The notes: generated by a model not told the origin, from the sequence alone. 64,000 nt of DNA from Site-B1 sp963827785 (GCA_963827785.1 CAWHCT010000019.1:124001-188000), one strand, 5' to 3'. Shown: positions 30,228 through 41,528, counted from the first letter of the stretch. Translations and numbers: made by a program.

Positions 30228-31651
30228 CTACAACAATGTAGTAGGACAAACATACTCAGTTAAAGGTGCTTCTGTTTCTTTAATATCTTTAAAACCACCT
30301 CTTACATCTGTAACTCTTTTAACACCATTTGCCATAAAAATGGAGGCTGCTATTAGAGAACGATATCCACTTGCGCAATGCAAGAAATATTCTTTATTAG
30401 GATTAATTTCTGCAAAATTTTGGTGAATATCATCCAATGGGAAGTTCTCTACTCCTTGCACATGTTCTGATAAGTATTCTGATTCTTTTCTAACATCCAC
30501 AGGTTTTTCCATTTCTCCTTTTGCCAGTTTCTTCACAAATTTAGCCGCAGAGATTGAACCTATATAATCCACTGGAAACTTATGACTTTTCCAGTTTGGC
30601 ATTCCTCCTTCTAAATATCCTAAAGTATTATCATAACCTACTCTTGAAAAGCGAGTTACAATTTCATTTACTCTATTCTCACTATCCGCAATAAAAATAA
30701 TTTTTTGGTTGATGTCTTTAATTAATGAGCCTACCCAAGGTGCAAAATTACCATCAATACCAATATACCATGCTCCAGGAACTGTTCCTTCTTCAGCATA
30801 TAATTCTTTACTACGCGTATCAACTACCAAAATATCTTTTTGCTCACTCATTTCTCTAAATGTGGCAGCATCTAATGGTGTTGTTCCTTTATGCAAAATG
30901 TCCTCAATACTTGTATTGATCGTTTTGTTCATTCTAACATTATTAGGAAAATATTGTGGTGGTGGTTTTAAACCAGTAGTCACTTCCACAATAAATTCCT
31001 CTTTGGTCATGTCTGCTCGAAGTGCATAGTTTGTTTTCTTTTGATTTCCAAGTGTATCAAATGTTTCAGAACTCATATTTTTACCACATGCGATCCTGCT
31101 CCATGATTGGATACACAATAATATCATCAGGCAAAGGTCATTATTTTATTACGTAAGGAATCAAATAAAGATCCTGCCAAATCTTTTTCTGTTAGTTTAC
31201 CTTGCTTTTACTGCTAGATCAGGACGACCAACATCACCAATAAATAAGCAATCGCCAGTTACATACATAAGGTGTGTTTCCTTCTTCATCTGTTATTAAA
31301 TAGGAGGATGATTCCATGGTGTGACCTGGTGTATGTAATAACGTTAATTTTACCTCCTCCTAAAGGAAATTCTTCACCATCTTTTCCATTATAAATATCA
31401 TATTCTGCGGTCGCATTGGGGCCAAAAATTATTTTAGCACCTGTTTTTTGAGCTAAGTCATATTGTCCTGACACGAAATCGGCATGAAAATGAGTTAAGA
31501 ATACATATTTAATTTTAGCCTTATCTGCCTCTGCCATTCTTAAGTATGGTTCGGTTTCTCTTAAAGGGTCAATCACTGCTGCTTCGCCATTTGACTCAAT
31601 ATAATAAGCCATTTCTGCAAGACATCCTGTAAATAATTGTTCAACTTTCAT
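30228..31651 (-). CDS. Persulfide dioxygenase-rhodanese fusion (CstB-like), frameshifted
   Basis: The N-terminal metallo-beta-lactamase domain (LTHFHADFVSG, His54-x-His56-x-Asp58) matches ETHE1-type persulfide dioxygenases, which convert glutathione or coenzyme-A persulfide to sulfite. It is joined to two rhodanese domains. The first has DSEN where the catalytic Cys should be and so looks inactive. The second has an active HCASGYRS loop. This order, with an inactive and then an active rhodanese, is that of staphylococcal CstB. The frame is broken three or four times between 31080 and 31310, where the continuous protein still reads HTPGHT-like, RPDLAVK and HGAGSACGKN parts. About 472 residues. 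It feeds sulfite to the Soe-like enzyme encoded nearby. Confidence 0.87.
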
Positions 31652-31691
31652 CTTAGTGTTTTTTAATAATTTTATTTTTTAATAATTTTTT

Positions 31692-31744
31692 TAAAATTAG
31701 TTAAAATTCTATGCTGCCTATGTAACATCTGTTACATAAGTTAC
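31692..31744 (-). promoter_or_regulatory. Operator-promoter module upstream of cstB-like gene
   Basis: Perfect operator GTAAC-ATCT-GTTAC at 31722-31735, with a third half-site making an overlapping GTTAC-ATAA-GTTAC (31731-31744). After 22 bp comes TAATTTTA (minus strand) at 31692-31699. Confidence 0.75.
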
Positions 31745-31755
31745 GATTTTAACTT

Positions 31756-33496
31756 TTATTTATTAGTTTGTTTAACATATTTTATGAATTTATCACTTTT
31801 ATATGCCTTTTTTTTGTTTGATTCGTAAAAATCAACTGCATCCTGGATGCTCATAAAAAAATGATCCTCATTCACTTTATTCATAAATCCGGAACTAATC
31901 ATTTTATCTCTTACCGGCCCTTTGATTCCCGTGTAAAACACATTCTATTCCTCGAGAGTGAAAATCTTCGTGAATCTCTTCAAGAGCATGTAAGGCAGTA
32001 CTATCAACATTGTTAATACTTTCTCCATCAATTATCAGCACTTTTAGTTTATCCCCTTTACGATTTTCATAATCGTACAGTTTATCTTTAAAATAATTAA
32101 TGTTGGCAAAAAACAATTGCGCATCAAAACGGTAGATCAAAATTTCATTGTTGACTTCCAAATTATCAAATCGTTTTATATTTCTATAAAAATGAGAATT
32201 GGGAACTTTTGCCAATTGTGCTGTATGTGGATTTGTTGTTTTGAACAAAACCATTGCCAAGGATAGAATAACACCAATTCCAATTCCTATTTCGACACCA
32301 AAAACCAGAGTTCCTAAAAACGTAACAATAAGGGTTAAAAAATCGGTTTTATTACTTTTGAACAGATGAATGGCTTCTTTATAATCTATTAGTCCAAAAA
32401 CCGCAACCATGATGACAGATGCTAAGATTGCCTTAGGTAAATTGTAGAAATATGGCGTCAAAAATAATAGGGTTATAATAATTAATACTGCACTTATAAT
32501 TGAAGCTAATCCTGTTTTGGCTCCTGCCTGATCGTTTACAGCCGTTCTTGAAAATCCACCTGTTGTTGGATAGGATTGAAAAAATGATCCAAAAACATTT
32601 GATAAACCTAAGGAAATAAGCTCTTGATTGGCATCAACTTTATGATCTCTATGTTTTGTTTGAATAGCTTTAGCGACAGCAATACTTTCCATAAAACTTA
32701 TCAAAGCTATGGTAAGTGCCATTGGAATTAACAATTCAATAATGTTCACATCAAAAATTGGAATTATGAAACTTGGCAGCGAACCTGGAATATCCTTTAC
32801 AATATTTACAGCATTTTGACCTTCCCCTAAACCAAACAAAGAAACGACAAGAATCCCGAAAACTACTGCAAAAAGTTGACCTGGAAGTGATTTCTTTATT
32901 CTTTTTGATATCACTATTATTAAAATCCCAAACAGTCCAATTGCTAGTTCAATCCAGTTAATTTCATTTATATTTTCAATTGCCTTCAGAATGATCTCAT
33001 GCACATGGTGACTTCTTGGAATTTCAACACCTAATAAATGTTTTAATTGACTTAAGCCTATAATTAAAGCTGCCGCAGAGGTAAAACCGCTTACAACAGG
33101 GTGAGAAAGAAAATTTACTAAAAATCCTAATCTGAAAACACCTAGTAAAAATTGAATGAGTCCTACCATTAATGCCAAAAGTATTGCATATGCAATATAT
33201 TGTTCAGTTGAAATACCTTGAAAGGACCCAATAGCTGTTGCCGTCAATAAAGAGACCATTGCTACCGGACCTACAGCCAATTGTCTTGAAGTACCAAAAA
33301 TGGCATAGACCAGGATAGGAACAATTGAAGCATATAAACCGTAAACAGCTGGCAAGCCTGCAATTGACGCATAGGCCATACCTTGCGGAATCAACATTAC
33401 ACCAACTGTTAAGCCAGACGAAATATCACCCTTTAACCAATTTTTATTATAGTTTGGTAACCAATCTAATATTGGTATTAAAGTTTTCACTTTCAT
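31756..33496 (-). CDS. SulP-family anion permease 1 with STAS domain, one frameshift
   Basis: Inner-membrane SulP/SLC26 transporter, here probably moving sulfate. The signature first block is WLKGDISSGLTVGVMLIPQG, followed by YGLYASIVPILVYAIFGTSR, the helix-10 region and TGGFSRTAVNDQAGAKT. A C-terminal STAS domain has LKVLIIDGESINNVDSTALH. The frame breaks near 31935 (GIEC then VFYTGIKGPVRDKM). About 580 residues. It starts 20 bp after the stop of a second SulP gene, and both lie downstream of the Mo/FeS enzyme genes, which suggests a transport role in sulfite oxidation (sulfate out). Confidence 0.88.
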
Positions 33497-33515
33497 TCAA
33501 AAAGTCTATAAATAA

Positions 33516-35231
33516 TTAAACCTTGCACTCCTCAAAAACCTTTTCCTTACAAGGTTTATCAATTTTTTTATGTATTTCGCGAATGGCAGTTTTCTTTTCA
33601 GTAAAGAAGATTTCATCACCCATTTTATCAACAAAACCACCTTTTTGTAACACGTCCTGACTAATCAGTTTTAAGCCGGCAAAATAAATTCCTCCTCTAT
33701 TCTGTTGCCATTTCTTAATCTCATTTGTCAACCATTCTGCAGCGGCTAAATCAATAAAATTGATGCCATCGGCAGCAATTAATACATGTTGAATTTTGTT
33801 TGATTCATATAACTTGGAAAAATAATCCGAAATTTTTTCAATAGATCCAAAATATAGGGATCCGTCGATTCGAACAATTTTTAAATTGGAACATTCTTTA
33901 GCCTCATCATCACGGATCAAATTAATAAGCCTATTCTCTTTATCCATTCCTAAAACCGCAATATTAGGTTTTGATGTTCGTTCCATATAAAAGAAGAAGG
34001 AGGTTAAAATACCGGCCAATAAAGCAAACTCTAAATCAAAAAAAAGTGTACCCAGTAAAGTAATAGCTAGTACGAGTAATTCTCTACCACTGCTCTTATA
34101 AACCTGTTTAATATGATGAAAATCGATCAAATTATAACCTACTAAAAGTATAATACCGCCCATTGCTGCTTTTGGTAAGAATGACGCATATTTTGCAAAT
34201 AACAATAAAACAACCATTAGAAATACTGAAGCAAAAATAGCTGACATTGGAGTTTTAGCCCCGGCCTGATGATTAACTCCAGAACGAGTGAAGGAGCCAG
34301 AACCGGCATAACTAGAAAAGAAACTTGCAATCATATTTGATAAACCTTGTCCAATAAATTCTTGGTTACCATCAATTTTTTGATGTGTATGCAATGCTAT
34401 GGCTCTGCCAATTGCAACAGCTTCTATAAGACCTAACAAGGCTAAAACCATCGCTCCAGAACTTAATAATTGCACATTATGATAACTTAAATCGGGAACC
34501 CTAAAAGGCGGTAAATTTGAAGGGATTTTTCCAACTGTTTCAATTCCATTTACATCTCCTCCCAATAAAATTGCCATCACGCTTCCTAATACCATGGCTA
34601 TTAACATATAGTATCTTGAAATAGGCTTAATGAACAATTTAATTATCAATGCAATAAGTAATGTGCCAATAGCAACAATAAACACATACCAATTGGTTTC
34701 AGAGATATGGCTTCCAATATAAGTGACTATTTCTGCTATGGAACTCCCTTGTGGCACTTTTATTCCGAATACATGCTTTAACTGTTTGAATGCAATAAGA
34801 ATTCCGGCTCCTGCTGTAAAACCAATTATTACTGAATGTGAAACGAAATTTACCAATTTTCCCATCCGTAATAAACCCATTGCCAGCTGAAAAAAACCAG
34901 CCAAAAAGGTTAATACTAAAGCTAAAGAAACGAATCCCTCTATATCAGTTTCAGGATTTACAAATTTTACTAAAGTTGAATATACCACTATGGATATAGC
35001 AGTTGTTGGTCCGGAAATTAAATGATAGGAGGATCCAAACAATGCTGCTATAATTGGAGTTATCATAGCTGTATAAAACCCATAAATTGGCGGCAAACCT
35101 GCAATCATTGCAAATGCAACAGCTTGAGGAATTACAATAATAGTACCGGTAATGCCGGCAATGACATCATCCTTTAAAGTTGTTTTTGCAATTGGTAACC
35201 AAGTTAGAAAAGGAAAGACTTTCTTAAGCAT
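33516..35231 (-). CDS. SulP-family anion permease 2 with STAS domain
   Basis: A 571-residue SulP transporter, intact. Family blocks: LKDDVIAGITGTIIVIPQAV, GFYTAMITPIIAALFGSSYH, GSGSFTRSGVNHQAGAKTPM, and a C-terminal STAS domain HVLIAADGINFIDLAAAEWL. The STAS domain in this subgroup carries Ala rather than Ser at the usual phosphorylatable position (DLAAAEW). It is only moderately similar to the adjacent SulP1, so they are not a recent duplication. Position downstream of soe-like genes suggests sulfate export, but uptake or bicarbonate transport cannot be excluded. Confidence 0.9.
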   Translation of the reverse strand: MLKKVFPFLTWLPIAKTTLKDDVIAGITGTIIVIPQAVAFAMIAGLPPIYGFYTAMITPIIAALFGSSYHLISGPTTAISIVVYSTLVKFVNPETDIEGFVSLALVLTFLAGFFQLAMGLLRMGKLVNFVSHSVIIGFTAGAGILIAFKQLKHVFGIKVPQGSSIAEIVTYIGSHISETNWYVFIVAIGTLLIALIIKLFIKPISRYYMLIAMVLGSVMAILLGGDVNGIETVGKIPSNLPPFRVPDLSYHNVQLLSSGAMVLALLGLIEAVAIGRAIALHTHQKIDGNQEFIGQGLSNMIASFFSSYAGSGSFTRSGVNHQAGAKTPMSAIFASVFLMVVLLLFAKYASFLPKAAMGGIILLVGYNLIDFHHIKQVYKSSGRELLVLAITLLGTLFFDLEFALLAGILTSFFFYMERTSKPNIAVLGMDKENRLINLIRDDEAKECSNLKIVRIDGSLYFGSIEKISDYFSKLYESNKIQHVLIAADGINFIDLAAAEWLTNEIKKWQQNRGGIYFAGLKLISQDVLQKGGFVDKMGDEIFFTEKKTAIREIHKKIDKPCKEKVFEECKV

Positions 35232-35268
35232 CTACTAATTTAATTATTTTACTTTGCTCTATAACAAG

Positions 35269-35288
35269 ATTCCCGCTTTCGCGGGAAT
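35269..35288. repeat. Short hairpin repeat between Mo-enzyme and SulP2 genes
   Basis: ATTCCCGC/GCGGGAAT with a TTTC loop, followed on the plus strand by ATGAC and a T-run. It is the same word class as dispersed flavobacterial repeats. On the minus (coding) strand no T-run follows, so read-through into sulP2 is likely. Confidence 0.6.
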
Positions 35289-35305
35289 GACTTTTTTTTT
35301 AGATT

Positions 35306-38219
35306 CTATTTTTTTTCTTTTGGAATGTAATAACAGCCTCCTTCAGACTTGTCCGGTGTAAAGGCTCTTTCAAACCATAATGGTCTTCTTTCACCGTTTG
35401 GTCCGGGAGCCGGTCTTGTCATAGCTAACCATTCCTTGATATATCTCATGTGATTTATTGGTATCAACAAAGATGTCGCCGTATTTTTCATCTTTTCCGG
35501 GTTTTTCAATTCTTACCCTTTGATGCCAGCAATGCATTCCACTTATTGGATCAGGATGCACTGCATGAGTTATATTTTGATGCACTCCTCCATCCTTCCA
35601 AAAAATTCGTTTGGAATCACTATCACTTGATTCAAATGGCTTAATACCCGAAATTGTATTCATCTTCCATCCTCCTTTTCCATCACCTTCAATATTAACT
35701 GTATTGGTAGCCCAACGATTACCTATTTTATCTTGTGGTCTTCTCCATCGTCCAATATGATGTGAACATGCTACAACACCAGGCTTCATACTTTGGGTTA
35801 CCCAAACTTTATCAATAAAGTAACCTATATCAGTATTCATTTTTACCAGATCCCCAGTTTTGAATCCCCATTTTGCAGCATCATCAGGATGCATCCAGAT
35901 TGGATTTCTGTTGGAGATCTCTATTAACCATTTCGCATTACCAGAACGTGTGTGTATTAATGTTGGTAGTCTGAATGTTGGCACTAAAACATATTCTCCT
36001 TTTGACTTATCTAAATTATCGTTGTGAATATGGCTCTTAATATATCTCGGAATAGCATATTCAGGCCATTTCCAATCGACCATAGTTTGTGAATAGAATT
36101 CGTTTTTACGCGATGGAGTTGGGAAACCTACACAAGCTTTTCCGTTTACCATCACACCAATAGGCTTGCCACCTTTGGTGATAACATCATTTACAGGGTC
36201 AACTTTAGAACCTTTTAATTGTTCCGCAGTAAGTTCGTGTTCATTGACTTTATAGGATTCTCCTTTTTCAATTTCAAAAGCTCCATACTTCTTCATGTAT
36301 TCTAATTCTGCGAAAGGTCCGGTGAATCCATCTTCTTTTGCTTTTTCCGGTAAACCTTTAACACGTTCAAAAATGTACTGGTAGTATTCGTCAATTGTGA
36401 TCTTTTTACCAGGTCTGTATGGTGATTCAAAAGTTTTTCGAATTCCCATGCTTCCATCCGGATCTATTCTCCAGGATAATTCAATCCAGAATTCATCTTC
36501 TTCCCAAACTTCCCCGGGATTTGCCTGATAGGTAAACTCTACAGGTTTACCATTTCTGCGCGCTGCTTCCCTTAAAACCGGTTGACGAAATGCCACCCAG
36601 GTTCCTCCATGCGTTGCATAACTGTTCAAGTCATGACGCTCTGATGCTAATCCCATAGGCAAAACAAAATCTGCATAAAAAGCAGTTTCATTCCATGTTG
36701 GAGTTAATGCTGAATGTAGTCCGAATTTTGATTCATCGGAATACATTTCCATCCATGTAAATCCATCTGGATAAGTCCAAACCGGATTAAACACTCTTGA
36801 AAAATAAACGTCCATTTTCCCTCTTCCTTCTTTCAAGAAGTGTGGTAACAACTGACTCATTTCAAAAAATGCCAATGGATATTCCTTCGGGAAATGCAAT
36901 TCATTCCATTTCTTTTGAGGTGCCGGCGGATTAGGTTGTGTTGGCTTAAATTTATTCCATGAATTGGGTGATGTCCCACCTTTTGCCCCAACAGCTCCAG
37001 TTAATACTGTTAAGAAATGTAAACCTCTGGCTACAGCCCATCCACCAAGATTTGATGCACCTGCTGCTCTCCAGTTATGGGAGGCGAAACGTTCTCCGGC
37101 CTCACCTATTTGTCTCGCAATTTCAATGATCATATCAGCTTTTACACCTGATTCCTTTTCCGCATATTCAGGAGTAAACTCCTTATATTCATCAATCATT
37201 GCGGCAATATAATTCTCAAATGTGACTTTTTTATCCTTATGTATTGCTCTAAGATATTCCTTCCAGTTGGTCCAGTTTTCCAGATACTCTCTATTATATA
37301 ATCCTTCTTCTAAAATAATTAATGCCATTGCCAACAAAACAGCTGCTTCAGTTCCGGGATAAGACGGAAGCCAATAGTCTGACATTGATGCAGTATTTGA
37401 TAAACGAGGATCCATTGTTGCCAATTTAGCTCCTTTCATTTTTCCTTCAATAATGCGTTGTGCGTGCGGATTGAAATAATGTCCGGATTCTAAATGTGCA
37501 GAGACCAATAAAATAAATTTGGCATTAGCATGGTCCGGTGATGGCCTATTATATCCATACCACAAATTGTATCCAAAACGTGCTCCTGAAGAACAAATGT
37601 TTGTATGTGAATTATGCCCGTCGATTCCCCAGCCTTGTAATACCCAGTTCATAAATTTTTCATGACCAGGTCTACCAACATGATAGGCTATTTCGTTATG
37701 ACGATCTTCTTTGATGGCCTTTCTGATTCTCGCAGCAATTGTGTCCAGAGCTTCATCCCAAGAAATGCGCTCCCACTCTCCTTCTCCTCTTTTTCCTTTT
37801 CTTTTTAAAGGAAATAATATTCTGTCAGGATCTGTAATCTGATTGATAGTGGCAGGCCCTTTTGCACAGTTCCGTCCTCTGCTTCCCGGGTGATGAGGAT
37901 TACCTTCAAATTTTTTAACCTCCTGAGTTTCTTTATCGATAAAAGCTGTTAAACCACATGCACTCTCACAGTTAAAACATGTTGTAGGCACAATTTGATA
38001 GGTTTTTTTATCTTTTTTTGGCCAAGACTTAGGGTCATATTCTACCCAATTATCCCATTTTTCCGGTGGCGGAAAATTCTCATACATTTGAGCGACCTCT
38101 TCATCAGTGAAATGGCGCATGTCTTTATCAAATTCCTGATAATTTTCTTTGTGCAGATTAGGAATCAATCCTATTTTTTCTGCTATATTTTCTATAAATG
38201 ATGGCTTCTTATAACCCAT
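35306..38219 (-). CDS. soeA: Molybdopterin oxidoreductase, probable sulfite dehydrogenase SoeA, one frameshift
   Basis: A large Mo-bis-MGD enzyme of the DMSO-reductase family, about 971 residues. The N-terminal [4Fe-4S] site is Cys81-x2-Cys84-x3-Cys88 ... Cys118 (TTCFNCESACGL, RGRNCAKG). Cys209 in HTNICSSGAR is the likely Mo ligand. There is no Tat or Sec signal, so it faces the cytoplasm as SoeABC does, unlike periplasmic PsrA/PhsA. The frame is broken near 35430; the true C-terminus reads AMTRPAPGPNGERRPLWFER and ends KEK. Neighbours (persulfide dioxygenase, SQR, SulP) favour sulfite oxidation; a tetrathionate, thiosulfate or polysulfide reductase is the alternative. Confidence 0.82.
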
Positions 38220-38235
38220 GATCTTTTATTTTAAA

Positions 38236-39849
38236 TTAAGCTAACGGAATACGTTGTGGTGCTTCTACCCAGATTTTTTCTGTGTAGTAAATTCCATGTA
38301 AAATAAGCGCTGCAGCGACTACTATTAAATTTGGTGTGAATATTAACAATGCTAACGGCACGATATTTCCAAAAAGAACCACTCGAATCCAAAACATATC
38401 TTTATATTTTCCTTTAGTTATCATTTCAACTACAGTATGTGCAGATGTACTTGGATGCGTTATTGTCAATTCTGTTATCATTGTAAATAAATTTACAGCT
38501 AATGCGATAATTAAGGTCACACTTAAAATTGACATCCAGTCCTCATTTCCAGAGATTATAGAAACTAAGGCAAATACCGAAGCACCTGCCATAACACTAT
38601 GCACTAACATATGCAAAGGCAAGGTTGGACTTTGCCAGAAATCGCGGCCTTTTGCCTGCGCAAACAAGAATGCTGTATAGACTGCCAATAACACTGCAAA
38701 AACAGCAGTTACCCATAGAAGATGGAGTTTCAGGAATACCTAGATCAAACCAGGTATTTGCTCCCCAAACGGTAACTAATAATCCAAATATTGAAATAGT
38801 ATAACCACCTTTTACTAACCAGGATTTCCATTGTGGTCGTAATAACACATTTAAAAATCTGTCCGGTCTGTCTAAATCCATCACTAAGAATAAACCGGTT
38901 AAGGCTAATCCGACTAATGATGATTCCAGCCGACCATAATTTAGCAGTATTAGATACTTCATGATCCTAAAACAATGGCGATAAAAGGAATAAGAAATGC
39001 TCCGGCAGCAATGGCTTTCGTCAATACATAGGCTGATACTTCCCAGCCCCAAAGTATTCCTTTATCAGGTGTATCATAAACTCTGCGAGCTTTTCCGTTA
39101 AGTACGTCTATATAGTTAGGATTTTCTGATTCTTTTCTTTGGTAAGCGGCTTGTATTTCATTATCAATACTCATTTGTAACAGATCGACATCATCATTGG
39201 AATTAACCATTTTTTCAGCTGCTTTTGCAAAATGACCAACTCCGCGAGCTTGCGAACTCCATAAGCTTGGTCCTGATTTGTCAGTTGCTTCCGGATTAAG
39301 TGATGATTCGTCACCATCTATGTAAAAGAGATTTGGATTAGTTCCTTTTTCTGGTTTTCTAACTTTTACGGCTTGACGCGCTAATAATTGAGAAATTTCA
39401 GTTTCAGGATTATGCATATCACCTGCAATGATTGCATGTTCCGGACAAACCGTGACGCAAGCCGGTTCGCGGCCAACCTCAACTCTGTGGGCGCAATAAT
39501 TACATTTTGCGGCTGTGTGATTTTCAGGATCTATGTACAAGGCATCATATGGACAAGCCTGCATACAGGATTTACATCCAATACATCTGTTATTATCAAA
39601 ATCTACAATGCCATCTTCTCTAGTATACAATGCTTCAACCGGACAAATCTCCACACATGGAGCATCTGTACAATGGTTACATCGCATAACTGAAAATATT
39701 CTTCTGGTATTTGGGAATTCCCCTTTTTCTACTTGTTTAACATAGGTTCTGTTAACTCCTACTGCAACATCGTGTTCTGATTTACAGGCAGTAGTACAAG
39801 CATGACAACCAATGCATTTTCGGTTATCAATTATAAATCCGTACTTCAT
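38236..39849 (-). CDS. Fused 4Fe-4S ferredoxin-NrfD quinone subunit (SoeBC-like), frameshifted
   Basis: Residues 1-160 carry four [4Fe-4S] cluster motifs (RKCIGCHACTTAC, CNHCTDAPCVEICP, CIGCKSCMQACP, CNYCAHRVEVGREPACVTVC). Without a stop the same frame passes through a polar linker into the first NrfD helix, WEVSAYVLTKAIAAGA. After a break near 38975 the NrfD part continues with FLVMDLDRPDRFLNVLL, a second break near 38710, and six or more helices to QRIPLA. So the electron-transfer subunit and the membrane quinone subunit appear to be one polypeptide of about 537 residues. No export signal, matching the cytoplasmic Mo subunit 16 bp downstream. First gene of the operon. Confidence 0.82.
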
Positions 39850-39890
39850 AAAAGATTAAAGTTGGAATAGTTAAAAAATAAGTTATCTCT

Positions 39891-39934
39891 CAAAGTTAAT
39901 TAACGTCTTCTGTTTTCATTGTAACATTTGTTAC
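39891..39934 (-). promoter_or_regulatory. Operator-promoter module upstream of the soe-like operon
   Basis: Perfect operator GTAAC-ATTT-GTTAC at 39921-39934, 22 bp, and a perfect -7 box TAACTTTG (minus strand) at 39891-39898. Confidence 0.78.
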
Positions 39935-40010
39935 TTAAGCCTCATAGCTGATATGATATTATAAATTTACGACAAATACATTTGTAATAATTGTTTTTTG
40001 AATTATTTGT

Positions 40011-40043
40011 ATAAAAAAAGTGCTCACTATTTAGAGCACTTTC
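40011..40043 (-). terminator. Strong terminator downstream of SQR2
   Basis: AAGTGCTC/GAGCACTT stem (40018-40025 with 40034-40041) with a T-run on the minus strand. Confidence 0.82.
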
Positions 40044-40121
40044 CTTATTGCTATTAATCAACAATAATAATCAGGGATTCAAATATTTCGCTTTAAGTAC
40101 TAATTTTAAGTTTTATAATTA
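40011..40121 (-). ncRNA. Candidate small RNA 2 (operator-controlled, 3'-UTR of SQR2)
   Basis: A promoter predicted at 40128-40171 would start a transcript near 40121 that runs about 110 nt to the terminator at 40011. No ATG or credible ORF is present on the minus strand. It may be an independent small RNA or only the SQR2 3' end. Confidence 0.3.
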
Positions 40122-40127
40122 AGAAAG

Positions 40128-40171
40128 TAAATTTAAACTCTATAAGATCGCTATTTTATGACTTTTGTCAT
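40128..40171 (-). promoter_or_regulatory. Operator-promoter module with no gene downstream
   Basis: Perfect palindrome ATGAC-TTTT-GTCAT at 40158-40171, 22 bp, TAAATTTA (minus strand) at 40128-40135. It lies between the SQR2 stop and its terminator. Confidence 0.5.
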
Positions 40172-40183
40172 GTTTTTTAATCA

Positions 40184-41494
40184 TTAAACCTCTTTTCCCT
40201 TTAAAAGCTTATTCCAATATAAATATGGCAATAAATATTTTTTAAGGATCCATAACCTCCAATGCTCTCTTGAAGAATCACTTATTAACATCGGGAATTT
40301 CTTCAATTTAGGGTCTGGCATAAATGTCTGATCGTAATCGAACTCCGCCAGAACCATTTTTCCATAACCCGTAACTAACGGGCAAGATGTGTAACCATTA
40401 TAATTTTTATCAGATAAATGATTTTCTTTGATATAATTAAGAATGTTTGCAACAACAATAGGGGCCTGTTTCCTTATAGCAGCGCCTGTCTTGGATGTTG
40501 GCACATTGGATACATCACCCAACGCAAATACATTTTTGTACTTATCATGCTGTAACGTTTTGCTGTCAACTCCAATCCAACCCGTTTCAGAGGCCAATGG
40601 GGAATTTTTAATAAAATCTGGTGCGCATTGAGGAGGAGCTAAATGCATCATATCAAAGTGGATTCCAAAGCGATCTCCTTCTTCAGTTACTTTTACATGC
40701 TTATAATTGTATTGAATCTCCTTATCCAATGAACTTGCATCACCATCAGTAATTGTTACACAGCCTCCGGCTTTAACATCTTTAACGATCTCATACCAGG
40801 CTATTTTTTTATCGGCATCTACTTTAACAAGATTATGAAAGAATCGAATATTTATATCCTTTCTATCCACCACATTCATTAAAGTATCCGCAATTATCTT
40901 AACTCCAAAAATTACACCACTAGGTAAAGCGAAAACTATATCTGTCTTATTTCTGACACCTGCCTTTCTAAAATGATCATCTGCCAGATACATGATCTTC
41001 TGCGGAGCACCTCCACATTTTATTGGGGTTGCCGGCTGGGTAAACAAGGCTGTGCCTCCTTTAAAATTCTTTAGTGTTTCCCATGTATGGTTTGGATCGG
41101 TATAATTGCTGCAAACCACTCCTTTATCCATAGCATCCTTTAATCCTTCTATCATCTCCGGTGCTATCTTTAATCCCGGACAAACTACCAGGTAGTCATA
41201 AGTAATTTCACTACCTTCTTTTGTGGTAACTTTATTATTGTCAGGATCAAATTTCTCAGCATATTCCTTTATCCAGTGCACTCCTTTGGGCATAACAGAA
41301 GACATACTTCTTCCAGTTTTGTCAAAATCATATGTGTTGGCACCTACAAGGGTCCATGCTGGCTGATAGTAATGTGTTTCTGCCGGCTCAATTAAACCTA
41401 TATTCAGTTTTGGATTTTTTTTTAATAATTGCGAAGCAACCATAATTCCGGCTGTTCCGCCTCCAATAATAAGAATTTGATGTTTTGATTTCAT
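40184..41494 (-). CDS. sqr: Sulfide:quinone oxidoreductase, SQOR/type II-like (SQR2)
   Basis: Intact 436-residue flavoprotein. FAD fold ILIIGGGTAGIMVASQLLKK, FAD-binding ALGDVSNVPTSKTGAA, and the two catalytic cysteines Cys160 (TPIKCGGAPQK) and Cys371 (YTSCPLVTGYGK), at the places used by mitochondrial SQOR. The C-terminal tail LPYLYWNKLLKGK is the amphipathic membrane foot of this type. It oxidises sulfide, transferring sulfane sulfur to a thiol acceptor and electrons to quinone. It has its own operator and lies downstream of thioredoxin, which could supply or reduce the acceptor thiol. Confidence 0.92.
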   Translation of the reverse strand: MKSKHQILIIGGGTAGIMVASQLLKKNPKLNIGLIEPAETHYYQPAWTLVGANTYDFDKTGRSMSSVMPKGVHWIKEYAEKFDPDNNKVTTKEGSEITYDYLVVCPGLKIAPEMIEGLKDAMDKGVVCSNYTDPNHTWETLKNFKGGTALFTQPATPIKCGGAPQKIMYLADDHFRKAGVRNKTDIVFALPSGVIFGVKIIADTLMNVVDRKDINIRFFHNLVKVDADKKIAWYEIVKDVKAGGCVTITDGDASSLDKEIQYNYKHVKVTEEGDRFGIHFDMMHLAPPQCAPDFIKNSPLASETGWIGVDSKTLQHDKYKNVFALGDVSNVPTSKTGAAIRKQAPIVVANILNYIKENHLSDKNYNGYTSCPLVTGYGKMVLAEFDYDQTFMPDPKLKKFPMLISDSSREHWRLWILKKYLLPYLYWNKLLKGKEV

Positions 41495-41528
41495 TCAGAA
41501 ATAGCTTAGTTAGTTAGAATAAGAAAAA

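Noticed and set aside
31756..35231. The two SulP genes as a recent tandem duplication
   Set aside because: They differ throughout, including the STAS motif (DSTALH versus DLAAAEW), so they are old paralogues or separate acquisitions.
35269..35288. Hairpin as terminator of the Mo-enzyme gene
   Set aside because: The T-run follows only on the plus strand; the gene is on the minus strand.
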